DNA of 64,000 nt from Neobacillus ginsengisoli (GTDB lineage: Bacteria > Bacillota > Bacilli > Bacillales_B > DSM-18226): positions 496,001-560,000 of the forward strand of contig NZ_JAUSTW010000004.1 of NCBI RefSeq assembly GCF_030813055.1, written 5' to 3'. The position numbers were made by a program, and so were the translations under genes. The notes under the pieces were generated by a model. That model worked only from the letters and a program-made list of their open reading frames with translations. It did not search any database and had not been told where the DNA came from. Below, piece by piece: positions 8,311 to 17,384 of this stretch; position 1 is the first letter of the stretch; the number at the start of each line of letters is the position of its first letter.

Positions 8311-9432
8311 TTAATTAACTTCCAATGATCTCATCTCTTCAAAAACTGTATCTTCATATGTGTGTTTTTTATGATTAAGGATGTCTTGAACTTTTACCGG
8401 CTGGCCGATCGTAGCAGATTCTAGTGCAGCAAATACAACACCTAAAGCTTCCAGGCCTCTCTCAGCACTAGAAATAGGTGTCTTATTTTTAGCGATTGCC
8501 TCCCATAATTCCACATACGAGTGGGCAAATGGATGTTTAACTATATCCGGTGCATAACGATCAATCAATTCAGGCATTAAAATACTTTTTCCATCCTCAA
8601 GGATTACATGTTTTCCTGGACGAAAGCATCCCTTATGCCCATAAATCCAAACACCACCCGTCCTTTCACCATGGGCTGATGTTGCGCACATCCAATGTCC
8701 GAGTCCCCCATTTTTAAATTTGAAAACTGTAACTGCTGTATCTTCACCAGTAGGGTTTATTGTCACATCACTATTACTCAACTCTTTTTCAAAAATTTCC
8801 GTATAGGCAAAAACCTCATCAATAGGACCATTTATTTCTGTAAAGAAGTGAGTTCTATGAACACCATGATCATTGATCCAGCCCGCACCAGCCCTACCTT
8901 TCAGATGCCTCCATGGGGTACCAGCGAAAAAACCGCGATTTAATGTTACTGTTGCATAATCAATAATTAAAGATAAAGAGCCTATCACACCTTCTTTTAT
9001 GGCTCTAGCCGTCGCAACATTTTCTGCCCCTAAAACACTAGGTTCAGATAATGTTAAAACACGATTAAACTTTTTTGCATCAGCAATCATTTTTACACCA
9101 AAGGAAGGAGAAATTGCCAACGGCTTTTGCATTTGTACATGAACCCCCGAAGCAAAGCAATCTTCAGCTACTGTATGATGTAAGTCATGAGTAATCAAAA
9201 CAGAAACGGCATCTAATTGTTCTTTTTCTAACATCAAACGATAATCTGTATATATGGCCGGACGTTTTCCTAACCGTTTTTTCACCACTGTAGCAAAATT
9301 TTCAGCTCTTTCTTGCTCAATATCACAAATTGCGGTCAATTCAAATGTCTCAAGCCTTCTTCTATTTAACACCTCTAATCCTTCAACATGTGCAATTGAA
9401 ATAACACCACAACCGATGAAACCTAGTTTCAT
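8311..9432 (-). CDS. Gfo/Idh/MocA-family NAD(P)-dependent oxidoreductase
   Basis: 373 residues. N-terminal Rossmann fold with GFIGCGVIS at 4-12; the usual E-K-P motif reads QKPLA with catalytic Lys103. A C-terminal alpha/beta substrate domain follows, with NDHGVHRTHFF in the position of the catalytic Asp/His region. The family oxidises or reduces sugar derivatives; here the substrate is probably a product of the fructoside pathway encoded upstream. GGGAGAGG ribosome-binding site; 124 nt after the GH32 gene. Confidence 0.85.
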   Translation of the reverse strand: MKLGFIGCGVISIAHVEGLEVLNRRRLETFELTAICDIEQERAENFATVVKKRLGKRPAIYTDYRLMLEKEQLDAVSVLITHDLHHTVAEDCFASGVHVQMQKPLAISPSFGVKMIADAKKFNRVLTLSEPSVLGAENVATARAIKEGVIGSLSLIIDYATVTLNRGFFAGTPWRHLKGRAGAGWINDHGVHRTHFFTEINGPIDEVFAYTEIFEKELSNSDVTINPTGEDTAVTVFKFKNGGLGHWMCATSAHGERTGGVWIYGHKGCFRPGKHVILEDGKSILMPELIDRYAPDIVKHPFAHSYVELWEAIAKNKTPISSAERGLEALGVVFAALESATIGQPVKVQDILNHKKHTYEDTVFEEMRSLEVN

Positions 9433-9556
9433 ATAAACCTCTCCCTGATAGTGAATTAATGGTTAATTTTTTTTATAAATAATAGAATTAGGGGCTACCA
9501 TCTAAATTTCACAATAGTTGTGCAAACATAGCAGGTGCCCCCATTACAGGTACTAA

Positions 9557-11041
9557 TTAAAGTGATTTATAAATTGAATCTACTTGAAAAATATCTAAGG
9601 ATATTAATTCTACCTCTCCATCTTTTGTATATAGTTCGATTCCTTTACTCGCAGGATCAGGAAAGATTTGATCAGTTATTACCAATTCTCCTTCGTTTGC
9701 AAAAATCTCCACTGAAGAACTATCTACAAAAATTTGCAATTTTACTCCCTTATTTTTCGCAGACAATAGTGCTCCGTGTTTACAAGGGAAGTACTCGTTG
9801 AAATCTGTTACCCCAGAGTTAACACGATTCACAAATAAGAAATTCTCGACAGCATTATACCCGATAATAGTTTCCTCAGAATCAGACTTGCGAATTTTAA
9901 TACCAAATTCGGTTGATGAATGAGGTTCAAATTCAGCGATAATTTCTAATTGATTACCTGAAACATCCGATACTATATTTTCATTTGGTAAAAGCATCAG
10001 ATTATTCCACGTATATTTTTCCTGTCTAATTTTTTCAAGCTCAGCTACTGGAGTTTGAAAGAGTCTTACTCCATCAAATGTTTTTTTTAAAGTTAATTCA
10101 CGTGGAAGTGTCATGGCGCTTCTCCATGCAAGGGTTGGAGTTTCATTTGCATATTTCCAATTACTCATCCAGCCAATAAAGATTCTACGGCCATCCTCAG
10201 TAGGAATATCCGACCATGTGACTCCAGCATAATTATCTCTTCCGTGGTCAAGCCAAAGTACTGTTTCGTCTGAGTTCTCATTTGCAAACGTGGAACCATC
10301 AAAATCCCCTATAAAGTACTGAGTTCTAGAACCTTCTGCGTATGTTGATTCGTCTCCAATACTAACAACCATTACCCACTTGTTATTATGGTTATTTCCG
10401 TCAACCGGTAATTTAAACAAGTCAGGACATTCCCAGACACCTGCATGGGAACCAACTTCAGTACCAAATTCACTTGTAAAGTTCCAAGTTTTTAGGTTGT
10501 GTGAAGTATAAAACCTTACATGATTGCCCGCAGAAAGAATCATGATCCATATTTTCGTTTCTTCATGCCAAAATACTTTCGGATCGCGGAAATCTGTGAT
10601 ACTTTCTTCTACTAATACAGGGTTTCCTTCATACTTATTCCAAGTTCGTCCTTGATCGGTACTATAAGCAAGACTTTGCCTTTGTCTAGGGCGGTTAGAA
10701 CCCGGATATTGGTCAGCATGTGTAAAAATAGCAACTAGCCCCGAGCCGCCATTAAAAAATCCAGTTGAATCATTCCAATCTACTACAGCACTTCCAGAAA
10801 AAATGGCCCCATGCTCATCCGGGGTGAGAGCGATTGGGAGATGGTCCCAATAAATTAAATCCTTGCTCACAGCATGTCCCCAATGCATCGGTCCCCATGT
10901 TGTTCCGAATGGATGATATTGATAAAATAGATGGTACTCACCGTCAAAATAAACCATACCATTTGGATCATTCATCCAGTTGGATTTAGGTGAAAAATGA
11001 AATTGCGGACGAAACTTTTCTTTAACATTAATTATATTCAT
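9557..11041 (-). CDS. GH32 beta-fructosidase (levanase/sucrose-6-phosphate hydrolase type), cytosolic
   Basis: Hydrolyses beta-fructosidic bonds in sucrose, fructo-oligosaccharides or levan-derived sugars. 494 residues from the ATG at 11041; a longer frame starts 16 codons earlier but lacks a good site. All three GH32 acids are visible: nucleophile Asp25 in WMNDPNG, Asp153 in FRDPKVF, and acid/base Glu204 in ECPDLF. The five-blade propeller is followed from about residue 345 by the C-terminal beta-sandwich (IFVDSSSVEIFANEGE). No signal peptide, so it acts on imported sugar. The start overlaps the fructokinase stop by 14 nt, consistent with translational coupling. Confidence 0.92.
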   Translation of the reverse strand: MNIINVKEKFRPQFHFSPKSNWMNDPNGMVYFDGEYHLFYQYHPFGTTWGPMHWGHAVSKDLIYWDHLPIALTPDEHGAIFSGSAVVDWNDSTGFFNGGSGLVAIFTHADQYPGSNRPRQRQSLAYSTDQGRTWNKYEGNPVLVEESITDFRDPKVFWHEETKIWIMILSAGNHVRFYTSHNLKTWNFTSEFGTEVGSHAGVWECPDLFKLPVDGNNHNNKWVMVVSIGDESTYAEGSRTQYFIGDFDGSTFANENSDETVLWLDHGRDNYAGVTWSDIPTEDGRRIFIGWMSNWKYANETPTLAWRSAMTLPRELTLKKTFDGVRLFQTPVAELEKIRQEKYTWNNLMLLPNENIVSDVSGNQLEIIAEFEPHSSTEFGIKIRKSDSEETIIGYNAVENFLFVNRVNSGVTDFNEYFPCKHGALLSAKNKGVKLQIFVDSSSVEIFANEGELVITDQIFPDPASKGIELYTKDGEVELISLDIFQVDSIYKSL

Positions 11042-12026
11042 TGAGACTAATCCCCTTTTTAACACAATTTGTCTTATTATAAAGTTCATGTATTTCTTCG
11101 ATAGATGGCATTGCAGGAATAGCGCCTTTTTTCATTGTTGCAAGTGCACCCACGGCATTAGCAAAAGACACCATTTGGTTGACATCGTCCAAAGATAAAT
11201 CAGAAAGCAGATAATCTTTTTCGATAATTTGATATAAAATCCCCGCTAAAAAAGCATCTCCCGCACCGGTGGTATCGATAGCCTCAACCTCATAGCCACT
11301 GCATTTCCCAACATTAAAACCTAACCGATAAAAACACCCATCGGATCCTAACGTAACTAAGATAAGTTTTGTATGAAATCGTTCATAAATATATTCGGAA
11401 CCCATATTAAGGTCTATCGTTCCAGTAATAAACTCAAGTTCTTCTTCAGATATTTTTAAAACATCAGCAAATTTCAAACCAACCTCAATTATGCTCTTTG
11501 CGTGATTCAAATCTTCCCAGAGGCTTAGTCTTAAATTAGGATCATAAGAGATTAGAAGACCATTTTCTTTGGCAAAAGATACCGCCTTTAAAGTTGCAGA
11601 AGCACTGGGCTCCTGTGTCATCGAAATCGATCCGAAATGGAAAATTCGTGAATGATCTATCATCTTCAAATCTATTTCTCTTTCATTTAACATCATATCT
11701 GCTCCAGGATTACGATAAAAACTAAAGGAACGATCCCCTTGATCATCTAAATGAACAAATGCTAATGTAGTATTCGTCTCCTTAGAGAAAACTACGCCTT
11801 TAGTGTTAACGTTATTATTCTGCAATACTGAGTTTAAAAAATGACCAAACTGATCACTTCCTACTTTGCCTATAAAAGCTGTTTTCTTACCTAGCTTGGC
11901 CAGTGCTGAAAGTACGTTTGCTGGAGCCCCGCCCGGATTCTGTTCAAATTGAACTTCCCTATTCTCTGATTTTCCTGCAGGCGTGAAATCAATTAATACT
12001 TCACCCAGTGCTATCACATCATACAT
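11028..12026 (-). CDS. PfkB-family fructokinase
   Basis: ATP-dependent phosphorylation of fructose. 332 residues. N-terminal GEVLIDF and the NPGGAPANV sugar-binding turn near 30-38; C-terminal PfkB signature DTTGAGDAFL at 251-260 with catalytic Asp257. The start chosen is the ATG after GGTGGGGATAAT; the frame stays open 21 codons upstream without a better site. It sits between the sugar-binding lipoprotein gene and the GH32 gene, so it should phosphorylate the fructose that GH32 releases. Confidence 0.92.
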   Translation of the reverse strand: MYDVIALGEVLIDFTPAGKSENREVQFEQNPGGAPANVLSALAKLGKKTAFIGKVGSDQFGHFLNSVLQNNNVNTKGVVFSKETNTTLAFVHLDDQGDRSFSFYRNPGADMMLNEREIDLKMIDHSRIFHFGSISMTQEPSASATLKAVSFAKENGLLISYDPNLRLSLWEDLNHAKSIIEVGLKFADVLKISEEELEFITGTIDLNMGSEYIYERFHTKLILVTLGSDGCFYRLGFNVGKCSGYEVEAIDTTGAGDAFLAGILYQIIEKDYLLSDLSLDDVNQMVSFANAVGALATMKKGAIPAMPSIEEIHELYNKTNCVKKGISLNEYN

Positions 12027-12092
12027 ATTATCCCCACCTACATTCCCAGTTAATCTACTATCTGTTTGTTCCCGGATATTGAAAAACAAGCC

Positions 12093-12114
12093 GAACAGAA
12101 AACCTATTCTGTTC
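12093..12114 (-). terminator. intercistronic hairpin between lipoprotein and fructokinase genes
   Basis: GAACAGAA and TTCTGTTC form a perfect 8-bp stem with a 6-nt loop. On the minus strand it is followed by GGCTTGTTTTTC. It probably attenuates read-through or protects the 3' end of the lipoprotein message, which would make the binding protein more abundant than the downstream enzymes. Confidence 0.6.
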
Positions 12115-12152
12115 AGTCTTGTAAGGTTTTCTATAATATTTATTCCTACAAC

Positions 12153-13787
12153 TTATTTTTCTGAGTTATACTTATCATAAGCTTGTTGTTTGATAGTAAG
12201 AATTTTTGAAAGACCATCCTTGTCCAAAGTTTTTACGTAATCATCCCATTGTGATTCAATGCCGCCTTTTAGTATCCATTCCGCTTTCTTTCTTTCAACA
12301 TATGGTTTAACCACTGCCTCAAGTTGTGTTAATTGATCTTGATCATCCTTATTTAGGAAAATAGGCGGATAATTATAAGTGGCTTTCATAGAAGGTACAT
12401 AAGTTTTATGCAACACATCAAGTCTCCAAGCTGCATCATCCGGCTTAGTCGTTACGGTGCCATAGTATTCATTCAATACAGCCAAAGGTCCGTCTACATT
12501 GGTTTTCTGCCTTAAATCCCAAGGAGAGGTTGTTCCAAGTGGCAAATGTTTTAAAGTACCTTGGGTTGTAAGTTCGAAAATATTTTGTTGTTTTTTATCT
12601 CCATACGTACCCCAGTTATTTTGTACGGATTGGATTGGCTCATATAATTTATCAATCCATTTAGCGGTTAATTTAAGATTCTGATTTGCACTTGTAATGA
12701 CCATTCTGCCTCTGTCAAAGCCATAACCATTTGTCCGTGGGACATTTACTTGACCATCTGGCCCTTTTAATGGTGGCAGTGGAACATAGTCCTCATTATT
12801 CCCAGAAATATTGGCTCTGTCCCAAGTAAAGTATAATCCATAACGGTAATCCTTACCTTTTGCGACATACGTATTCCAATCTTGTGTAAATGCTTCTTTA
12901 TCAATTAGTCCTTCTTGTTGAAGTTTATGAAGCCACTCGATTCCCTTTTTATATCCTTCTTGGTTTGCTGTGTAAACTACCTTCTTATCTTCAGATACCT
13001 CATAATGGTCATCGTTATCACCTAATCCAAAGGCTCCTAAGATCATGGCAGGATCTTCACCGCCATGGTTGATCATGAATGACATTGGAATGACATCTTT
13101 TCCATCTGGTTTCTTTTCTTTAAAGGCAAGAAGTACTTTTTCCAACTCATCTGTAGTGGTTGGCATTTTTAAGCCTAACTCATCCAGCCATTTCTTATTA
13201 ATCCAAGGAATGTCATCTAGTGCTTGAATCGCCTCTTTCCCTGTTCCAAGTTCCTCAATCCACGGAAATGAATAAATATGTCCATCTGAAGCTGTTATCA
13301 ATTTTTTATATTCTGGATGGGAATCGAGGATTTTTTTCAAATTTGGCATATATTTATCGATTAAACTTTCTACAGGAACAATAACTCCTTGCTTCGCATA
13401 CCTCAAGATATCATTATCACTTAATCCTGCCTGAAAGATTGCATCTGGTAGATCCCCACTCGCTAGCTCTAAATTTCGTTTATCACTGAATTGATCCCAT
13501 GTGTAATTAGTCCAGTCAATATGGAGATTTGTATCCTTTTCAAACCTTTGCCAAATTAATTTATCATTCGGATTTTTTGTTGCAATTGGTGAGCTCTGCG
13601 TAAGGAATTTTAAAGATACCTTCTTATTTAATGGAAAATTTATGTTTTTAATAGCATATTTAGGTGATGAATTTGCTCCTTTTTCACTACCCGCTGAAGT
13701 TGAAGATGAATTAGAACATCCCGCCACCAGTAAACTTGTAGCCAGTGCCGCAGTTACTAAACAACTCATTTTTTTCGTCTTTTTCAT
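12153..13787 (-). CDS. ABC sugar-binding lipoprotein (LplA/YtcQ-like)
   Basis: Extracellular solute-binding protein, 544 residues. Signal peptide with lipobox LVAGC (Cys24) after KKTKK and a hydrophobic core, then a Ser-rich linker. The length and the mature-domain pattern fit the large LplA/YtcQ group that works with LplB and LplC-type permeases, which are encoded just upstream. The ligand is likely a fructose-containing oligosaccharide, inferred from the GH32 and fructokinase genes. No ATPase gene is present; such systems normally share MsmX encoded elsewhere. Confidence 0.9.
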   Translation of the reverse strand: MKKTKKMSCLVTAALATSLLVAGCSNSSSTSAGSEKGANSSPKYAIKNINFPLNKKVSLKFLTQSSPIATKNPNDKLIWQRFEKDTNLHIDWTNYTWDQFSDKRNLELASGDLPDAIFQAGLSDNDILRYAKQGVIVPVESLIDKYMPNLKKILDSHPEYKKLITASDGHIYSFPWIEELGTGKEAIQALDDIPWINKKWLDELGLKMPTTTDELEKVLLAFKEKKPDGKDVIPMSFMINHGGEDPAMILGAFGLGDNDDHYEVSEDKKVVYTANQEGYKKGIEWLHKLQQEGLIDKEAFTQDWNTYVAKGKDYRYGLYFTWDRANISGNNEDYVPLPPLKGPDGQVNVPRTNGYGFDRGRMVITSANQNLKLTAKWIDKLYEPIQSVQNNWGTYGDKKQQNIFELTTQGTLKHLPLGTTSPWDLRQKTNVDGPLAVLNEYYGTVTTKPDDAAWRLDVLHKTYVPSMKATYNYPPIFLNKDDQDQLTQLEAVVKPYVERKKAEWILKGGIESQWDDYVKTLDKDGLSKILTIKQQAYDKYNSEK

Positions 13788-13827
13788 TTTTAAACCACCC
13801 CTAAAAATAGTTTTTTGACTCTATTAT

Positions 13828-14712
13828 TTATCCTTTGATAGATCCTACCATTACTCCTTTTTCAAAGTACTTTTGGAAAAATGGATAGATAATAATTAAA
13901 GGTAAACTTGAAATAACAATACTAGAATACTTGACCATTTCAGTGATCAGTTGCAATTGTGCTGTATTTTGTGCATCCTGCATCATTCCTGGTCTAGGCT
14001 GCATCTGAACCAGAATGGACCTTAGGATAATCTGTAATGGCTGCAAATTATCACTTTTTAAATAAATCATTGCATCGAAATAAGAGTTCCATTGGCCAAC
14101 AAATTGATATAGTACTAAAACGGCTATGATTGGTTTACTTAGCGGCAGTAATATCCTAAAGAAATACTGTATTTCAGAAGTTCCATCTACTATTGCTGCT
14201 TCTCTTATTTCACTTGGTATCCCCTGAAAATAAGCTCTTGCTAGTATAATGTTCCATACGTTAACAGCACCAGGAATTAAAATGGCCCAAATTGTATCCA
14301 ACATATGTAAATTTTTCACTAATAGATAGGTTGGAATTAATCCCCCCCCGAAGAACATCGTAATGATGAAAATTGTCATAATAACTTTTCTGCCGAAAAA
14401 ATCCTTTCTTGCTAATGGATAGGCAGCAAATAAAGTTAGAGTAACTGAAATAATAGAAAAAGCAGTTGAATAAAATAATGAATTTCTAAAGCCAGTTAAG
14501 ATGGAACCATCTTTAAAAACTCGCAAATAACCTTGAAATGTCCATTTAGATGGATTTAGACTTAATCCTTTACTTAATAAAGTATTAGGATCTGTAAACG
14601 ATGCCATCACTACATAGAGTAATGGTCCCAAAATGGCTAGAACGATTAATGTCATGAAAATACCGTTTGTAGTTAATATCACTTTATCTGTCTTCGTTTG
14701 GTGCTTAAACAT
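13828..14712 (-). CDS. ABC sugar permease (LplC/YtcP-like)
   Basis: Inner component of the importer, 294 residues and six membrane helices. The EAA loop reads EIREAAIVDGTSEIQYFFRI near residue 190, the contact for the shared ATPase. The C-terminus FFQKYFEKGVMVGSIKG is typical of the LplC branch. The ATG follows AAAGGGG at 8 nt; a GTG three codons upstream is in frame but falls inside that site. 40 nt before the lipoprotein gene and 24 nt after the partner permease. Confidence 0.9.
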   Translation of the reverse strand: MFKHQTKTDKVILTTNGIFMTLIVLAILGPLLYVVMASFTDPNTLLSKGLSLNPSKWTFQGYLRVFKDGSILTGFRNSLFYSTAFSIISVTLTLFAAYPLARKDFFGRKVIMTIFIITMFFGGGLIPTYLLVKNLHMLDTIWAILIPGAVNVWNIILARAYFQGIPSEIREAAIVDGTSEIQYFFRILLPLSKPIIAVLVLYQFVGQWNSYFDAMIYLKSDNLQPLQIILRSILVQMQPRPGMMQDAQNTAQLQLITEMVKYSSIVISSLPLIIIYPFFQKYFEKGVMVGSIKG

Positions 14713-14736
14713 TCTCCCCACCCCTTTTTCTTGAAT

Positions 14737-15708
14737 TTAAAGGCCTTCTCCTTCGTTTAACCGTTTTACTATTTGGTTAACGCTTACAAGTAAAAATACA
14801 TTAATAACAGCGTTAAATAGTCCAATGGCTGTTGAATATCCATAATCACCCATTTGTAAACCAATTTTAAAAACATAGGTTGGTAGGATTTCTGAAGTAG
14901 GAAGATTCATCGAAGTTTGCAATAAATATGCTTTTTCAAAGCCTAAACTCATAATATTCCCCGCTGCTAAAATAAATTGAATAACCATGAGCGGTTTAAT
15001 CGTTGGCAAATCGATAGTGATAATTTGCCGAATGATATTTGCACCGTCTATTTTTGCTGCGTCAATTAGGTCTTGACTGACGTTTGAAAGTGCCGCTAGA
15101 TAGACAACTGATGCCCATCCTGCAAATTGCCAAATATCGCTTACTATATATATCGACCTAAAATAACCAGGTTCTGTCATGAAATCTATATTCTTACCAC
15201 CGAAAAAACTGATTATATGATTAATCGGTCCGACAGGGGATAAGAAAATAAAGACGATCCCTACCACAACTACTACAGATATAAAATTCGGTGCATATAA
15301 AACTAGTTGAATGTTTTTCTTTAATGAAACATTTTTAATTCTATGAAGCATTAATGCTATGATGATTGGTATTGGAAAGCCAAATAACAAACCGTAAACA
15401 CTTAGTTTCAATGTATTGCCTAATAGATTCATAAAATCCGGGGTACTCATAAATTTCTCAAAATTCTTCAGTCCAATCCAAGGACTTCCCATAATACCTT
15501 GTAATGGATTAAAATCCTTGAAAGCAATAATAGCGCCGTACATTGGTACATATTTAAAAATAATGATAAGAACTAGCGCTGGTAGAACAAAAAGGTATAA
15601 TTGATAATTGTCTCTCATATACTTTAGTTTTTTTGAACTCTTAGTACCCAATGCTTCTTTCCTTACTTCGCTTTGATTATTCTCCAACTTTTGGTATGCC
15701 TGCTCCAC
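14737..15708 (-). CDS. ABC sugar permease (LplB-like)
   Basis: 323 residues with a cytosolic N-terminal tail of about 30 residues and six membrane helices. The EAA-type loop DLIDAAKIDGANIIRQI is near residue 215. GTG start with AGGAGG seven nt upstream; an out-of-frame ATG overlaps it. First gene of the fructoside operon, with a catabolite-repression site just upstream of the ribosome-binding site. Confidence 0.9.
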   Translation of the reverse strand: MEQAYQKLENNQSEVRKEALGTKSSKKLKYMRDNYQLYLFVLPALVLIIIFKYVPMYGAIIAFKDFNPLQGIMGSPWIGLKNFEKFMSTPDFMNLLGNTLKLSVYGLLFGFPIPIIIALMLHRIKNVSLKKNIQLVLYAPNFISVVVVVGIVFIFLSPVGPINHIISFFGGKNIDFMTEPGYFRSIYIVSDIWQFAGWASVVYLAALSNVSQDLIDAAKIDGANIIRQIITIDLPTIKPLMVIQFILAAGNIMSLGFEKAYLLQTSMNLPTSEILPTYVFKIGLQMGDYGYSTAIGLFNAVINVFLLVSVNQIVKRLNEGEGL

Positions 15709-15733
15709 ATCGGATCCTCCTTTTTATGCCATT

Positions 15734-15747
15734 AGAAATCGGTTACA
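15734..15747 (-). promoter_or_regulatory. candidate CcpA cre site before the fructoside operon
   Basis: AGAAATCGGTTACA matches the cre consensus TGWAANCGNTNWCA at all but the first base. It lies 26-39 nt before the GTG start and just upstream of the AGGAGG. Repression by glucose through CcpA as a roadblock is the expected effect. Confidence 0.6.
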
Positions 15748-15962
15748 TTTATCATTACATATTCCTTATTTTTTCCCCTCACATTCTTGTTGTTTATCTG
15801 GTTTTACTATAACAAAGTACCTTAAGTTAAGATTTCAATATCTTTGGAAAGGGATATTTAAAATTTTCGGTAAATTGAAATCGCCTTCCAACGGATAAAT
15901 CACGTTCACACAAATAACTATTTTTCATTTACCAAGAAATGATAAGTGTTTATTAAAGTTTA

Positions 15963-16000
15963 TATAAAAAAATCCCCTAGTTTATTTAACTAGAGGATTT
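15963..16000 (-). terminator. terminator after the membrane-anchored sugar-binding gene
   Basis: On the minus strand AAATCCTCTAG and CTAGGGGATTT form a stem with one mismatch, followed by TTTTTAT. It separates the sensor genes from the fructoside operon. Confidence 0.85.
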
Positions 16001-16012
16001 CCTATCGAATAT

Positions 16013-17347
16013 CTAAGGTTTCAGTATTTGTTTTAGACCCGTATTGATTTTCTCCACTGCTTCCTCTGCTGAAGTCCTTACATCCTTCCCGCCAATTCCA
16101 ACCTCTTCAAATAATGTCTTAATTGCATCGCTTACAACAGGGTAGGCTGGGGTAACCGGTCGGTTCATTGAATATTTTTGTGCTTGCTGCAAAAATATAT
16201 CTTTAGGATATTGATTCAAGTCAGGGAAGTCTTTTGCAACAGAGTATCTTGCAGGGATATCACCTGTTTCTTTTACATATTTTTTTATCCCTTCATAACT
16301 TGTAACATATTTGATAAACTCCCAAGCATCTTTTGGATATTTAGTCTTTGATGAGATTCCAAGCGACCATCCACCATTTGGAACAACCTGATATTTTTCC
16401 TTTGGCAAAGGAGCAACACCAAAATCCTCTCCCAGTTTAAATTTCGGATAATTTTTTTCCAAATCAGCTAAAGTCCAGGAGCCAAGCACCGTCATCGCAA
16501 GCTTACCCGAAACAAAAGAATCTGGTGGCAATTCAACGGCAGCTACTCCATATTTATGATATAAGTCTTGGTAAAATTGAAGTGCCTCTACCGATTCTTT
16601 TGAATCCAAATATCCACTTGCAGTAGTTCCATCAGCACTTATAGCTTCCGCTCCAAACTGCCAAAGAAGGGGCATTTTAAAATAGGCTGGTGATTCACCA
16701 TCGTTAAATCCCTGTGCTGGATCAATCCCATACACTCCCTTTTCCGGCTTATTTATTTTTTTAGCAATATTTAGTACCTGATCCCATGTTAAAGGTTTGT
16801 TGGGATCATCTGACGGAAAAGGAATAGCGGCCTCTTCGAATAGATGTTTATTGTAAAAAAGGGCAATACCGGACTCTACAATAGGAGCAAGGTATATTTC
16901 ACCATTAAAAGTTAATCCATTTAAAGTTGATTTAGGAATATCCTCAATCCGTCCCTCTTTTCGCATGTAATAATCTATCGATAAAAGCGAGCCGGTATTT
17001 GCATAAAGAGCTAAGTTAGGACTATCTATGGCCATAATATCAGGTGGTTTTTCATCAGCAATTTGAGTTCGCAACCTTATTTCATAATCACTATATGGGA
17101 TAGATTGCATTTCTATCATAATATTGGGGTGAGATTTTTCAAAAGCAGAAACTAATTCTTTATAAGACTTATTTTCTGCTTGGTTACCAAAATTTCGCCA
17201 AAATGTCAGTTTTATTGGATTTAAAATTTTCCTTTCATTTCCTTGATCTTTTTGGTTGCTCGAGGAGGTGTAAAAGAAAGAAGTCGCATACCCTGCGAAT
17301 ATGATTAGAATAATTGCAAAAATGATGATTGGTAACCATTTTTTCAT
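16013..17347 (-). CDS. membrane-anchored sugar-binding protein, probable sensor partner of the adjacent kinase
   Basis: 444 residues of the UgpB/MalE-like solute-binding family. Instead of a lipobox it has an uncleaved-looking N-terminal membrane helix (KKWLPIIIFAIILIIFAGYA), then the binding domain from about residue 45. It is the third gene after a YesM-like kinase and a YesN-like regulator, and a terminator follows it directly. This matches three-part sensors (sugar-binding protein, kinase, regulator) such as AraPSR of Geobacillus, where the binding protein senses sugar rather than feeding a permease. An ordinary ABC binding protein is the alternative. Confidence 0.8.
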   Translation of the reverse strand: MKKWLPIIIFAIILIIFAGYATSFFYTSSSNQKDQGNERKILNPIKLTFWRNFGNQAENKSYKELVSAFEKSHPNIMIEMQSIPYSDYEIRLRTQIADEKPPDIMAIDSPNLALYANTGSLLSIDYYMRKEGRIEDIPKSTLNGLTFNGEIYLAPIVESGIALFYNKHLFEEAAIPFPSDDPNKPLTWDQVLNIAKKINKPEKGVYGIDPAQGFNDGESPAYFKMPLLWQFGAEAISADGTTASGYLDSKESVEALQFYQDLYHKYGVAAVELPPDSFVSGKLAMTVLGSWTLADLEKNYPKFKLGEDFGVAPLPKEKYQVVPNGGWSLGISSKTKYPKDAWEFIKYVTSYEGIKKYVKETGDIPARYSVAKDFPDLNQYPKDIFLQQAQKYSMNRPVTPAYPVVSDAIKTLFEEVGIGGKDVRTSAEEAVEKINTGLKQILKP

Positions 17348-17384
17348 TTACAATCCCTTTCTTTCGTGCCAATTAATGCTTAAG

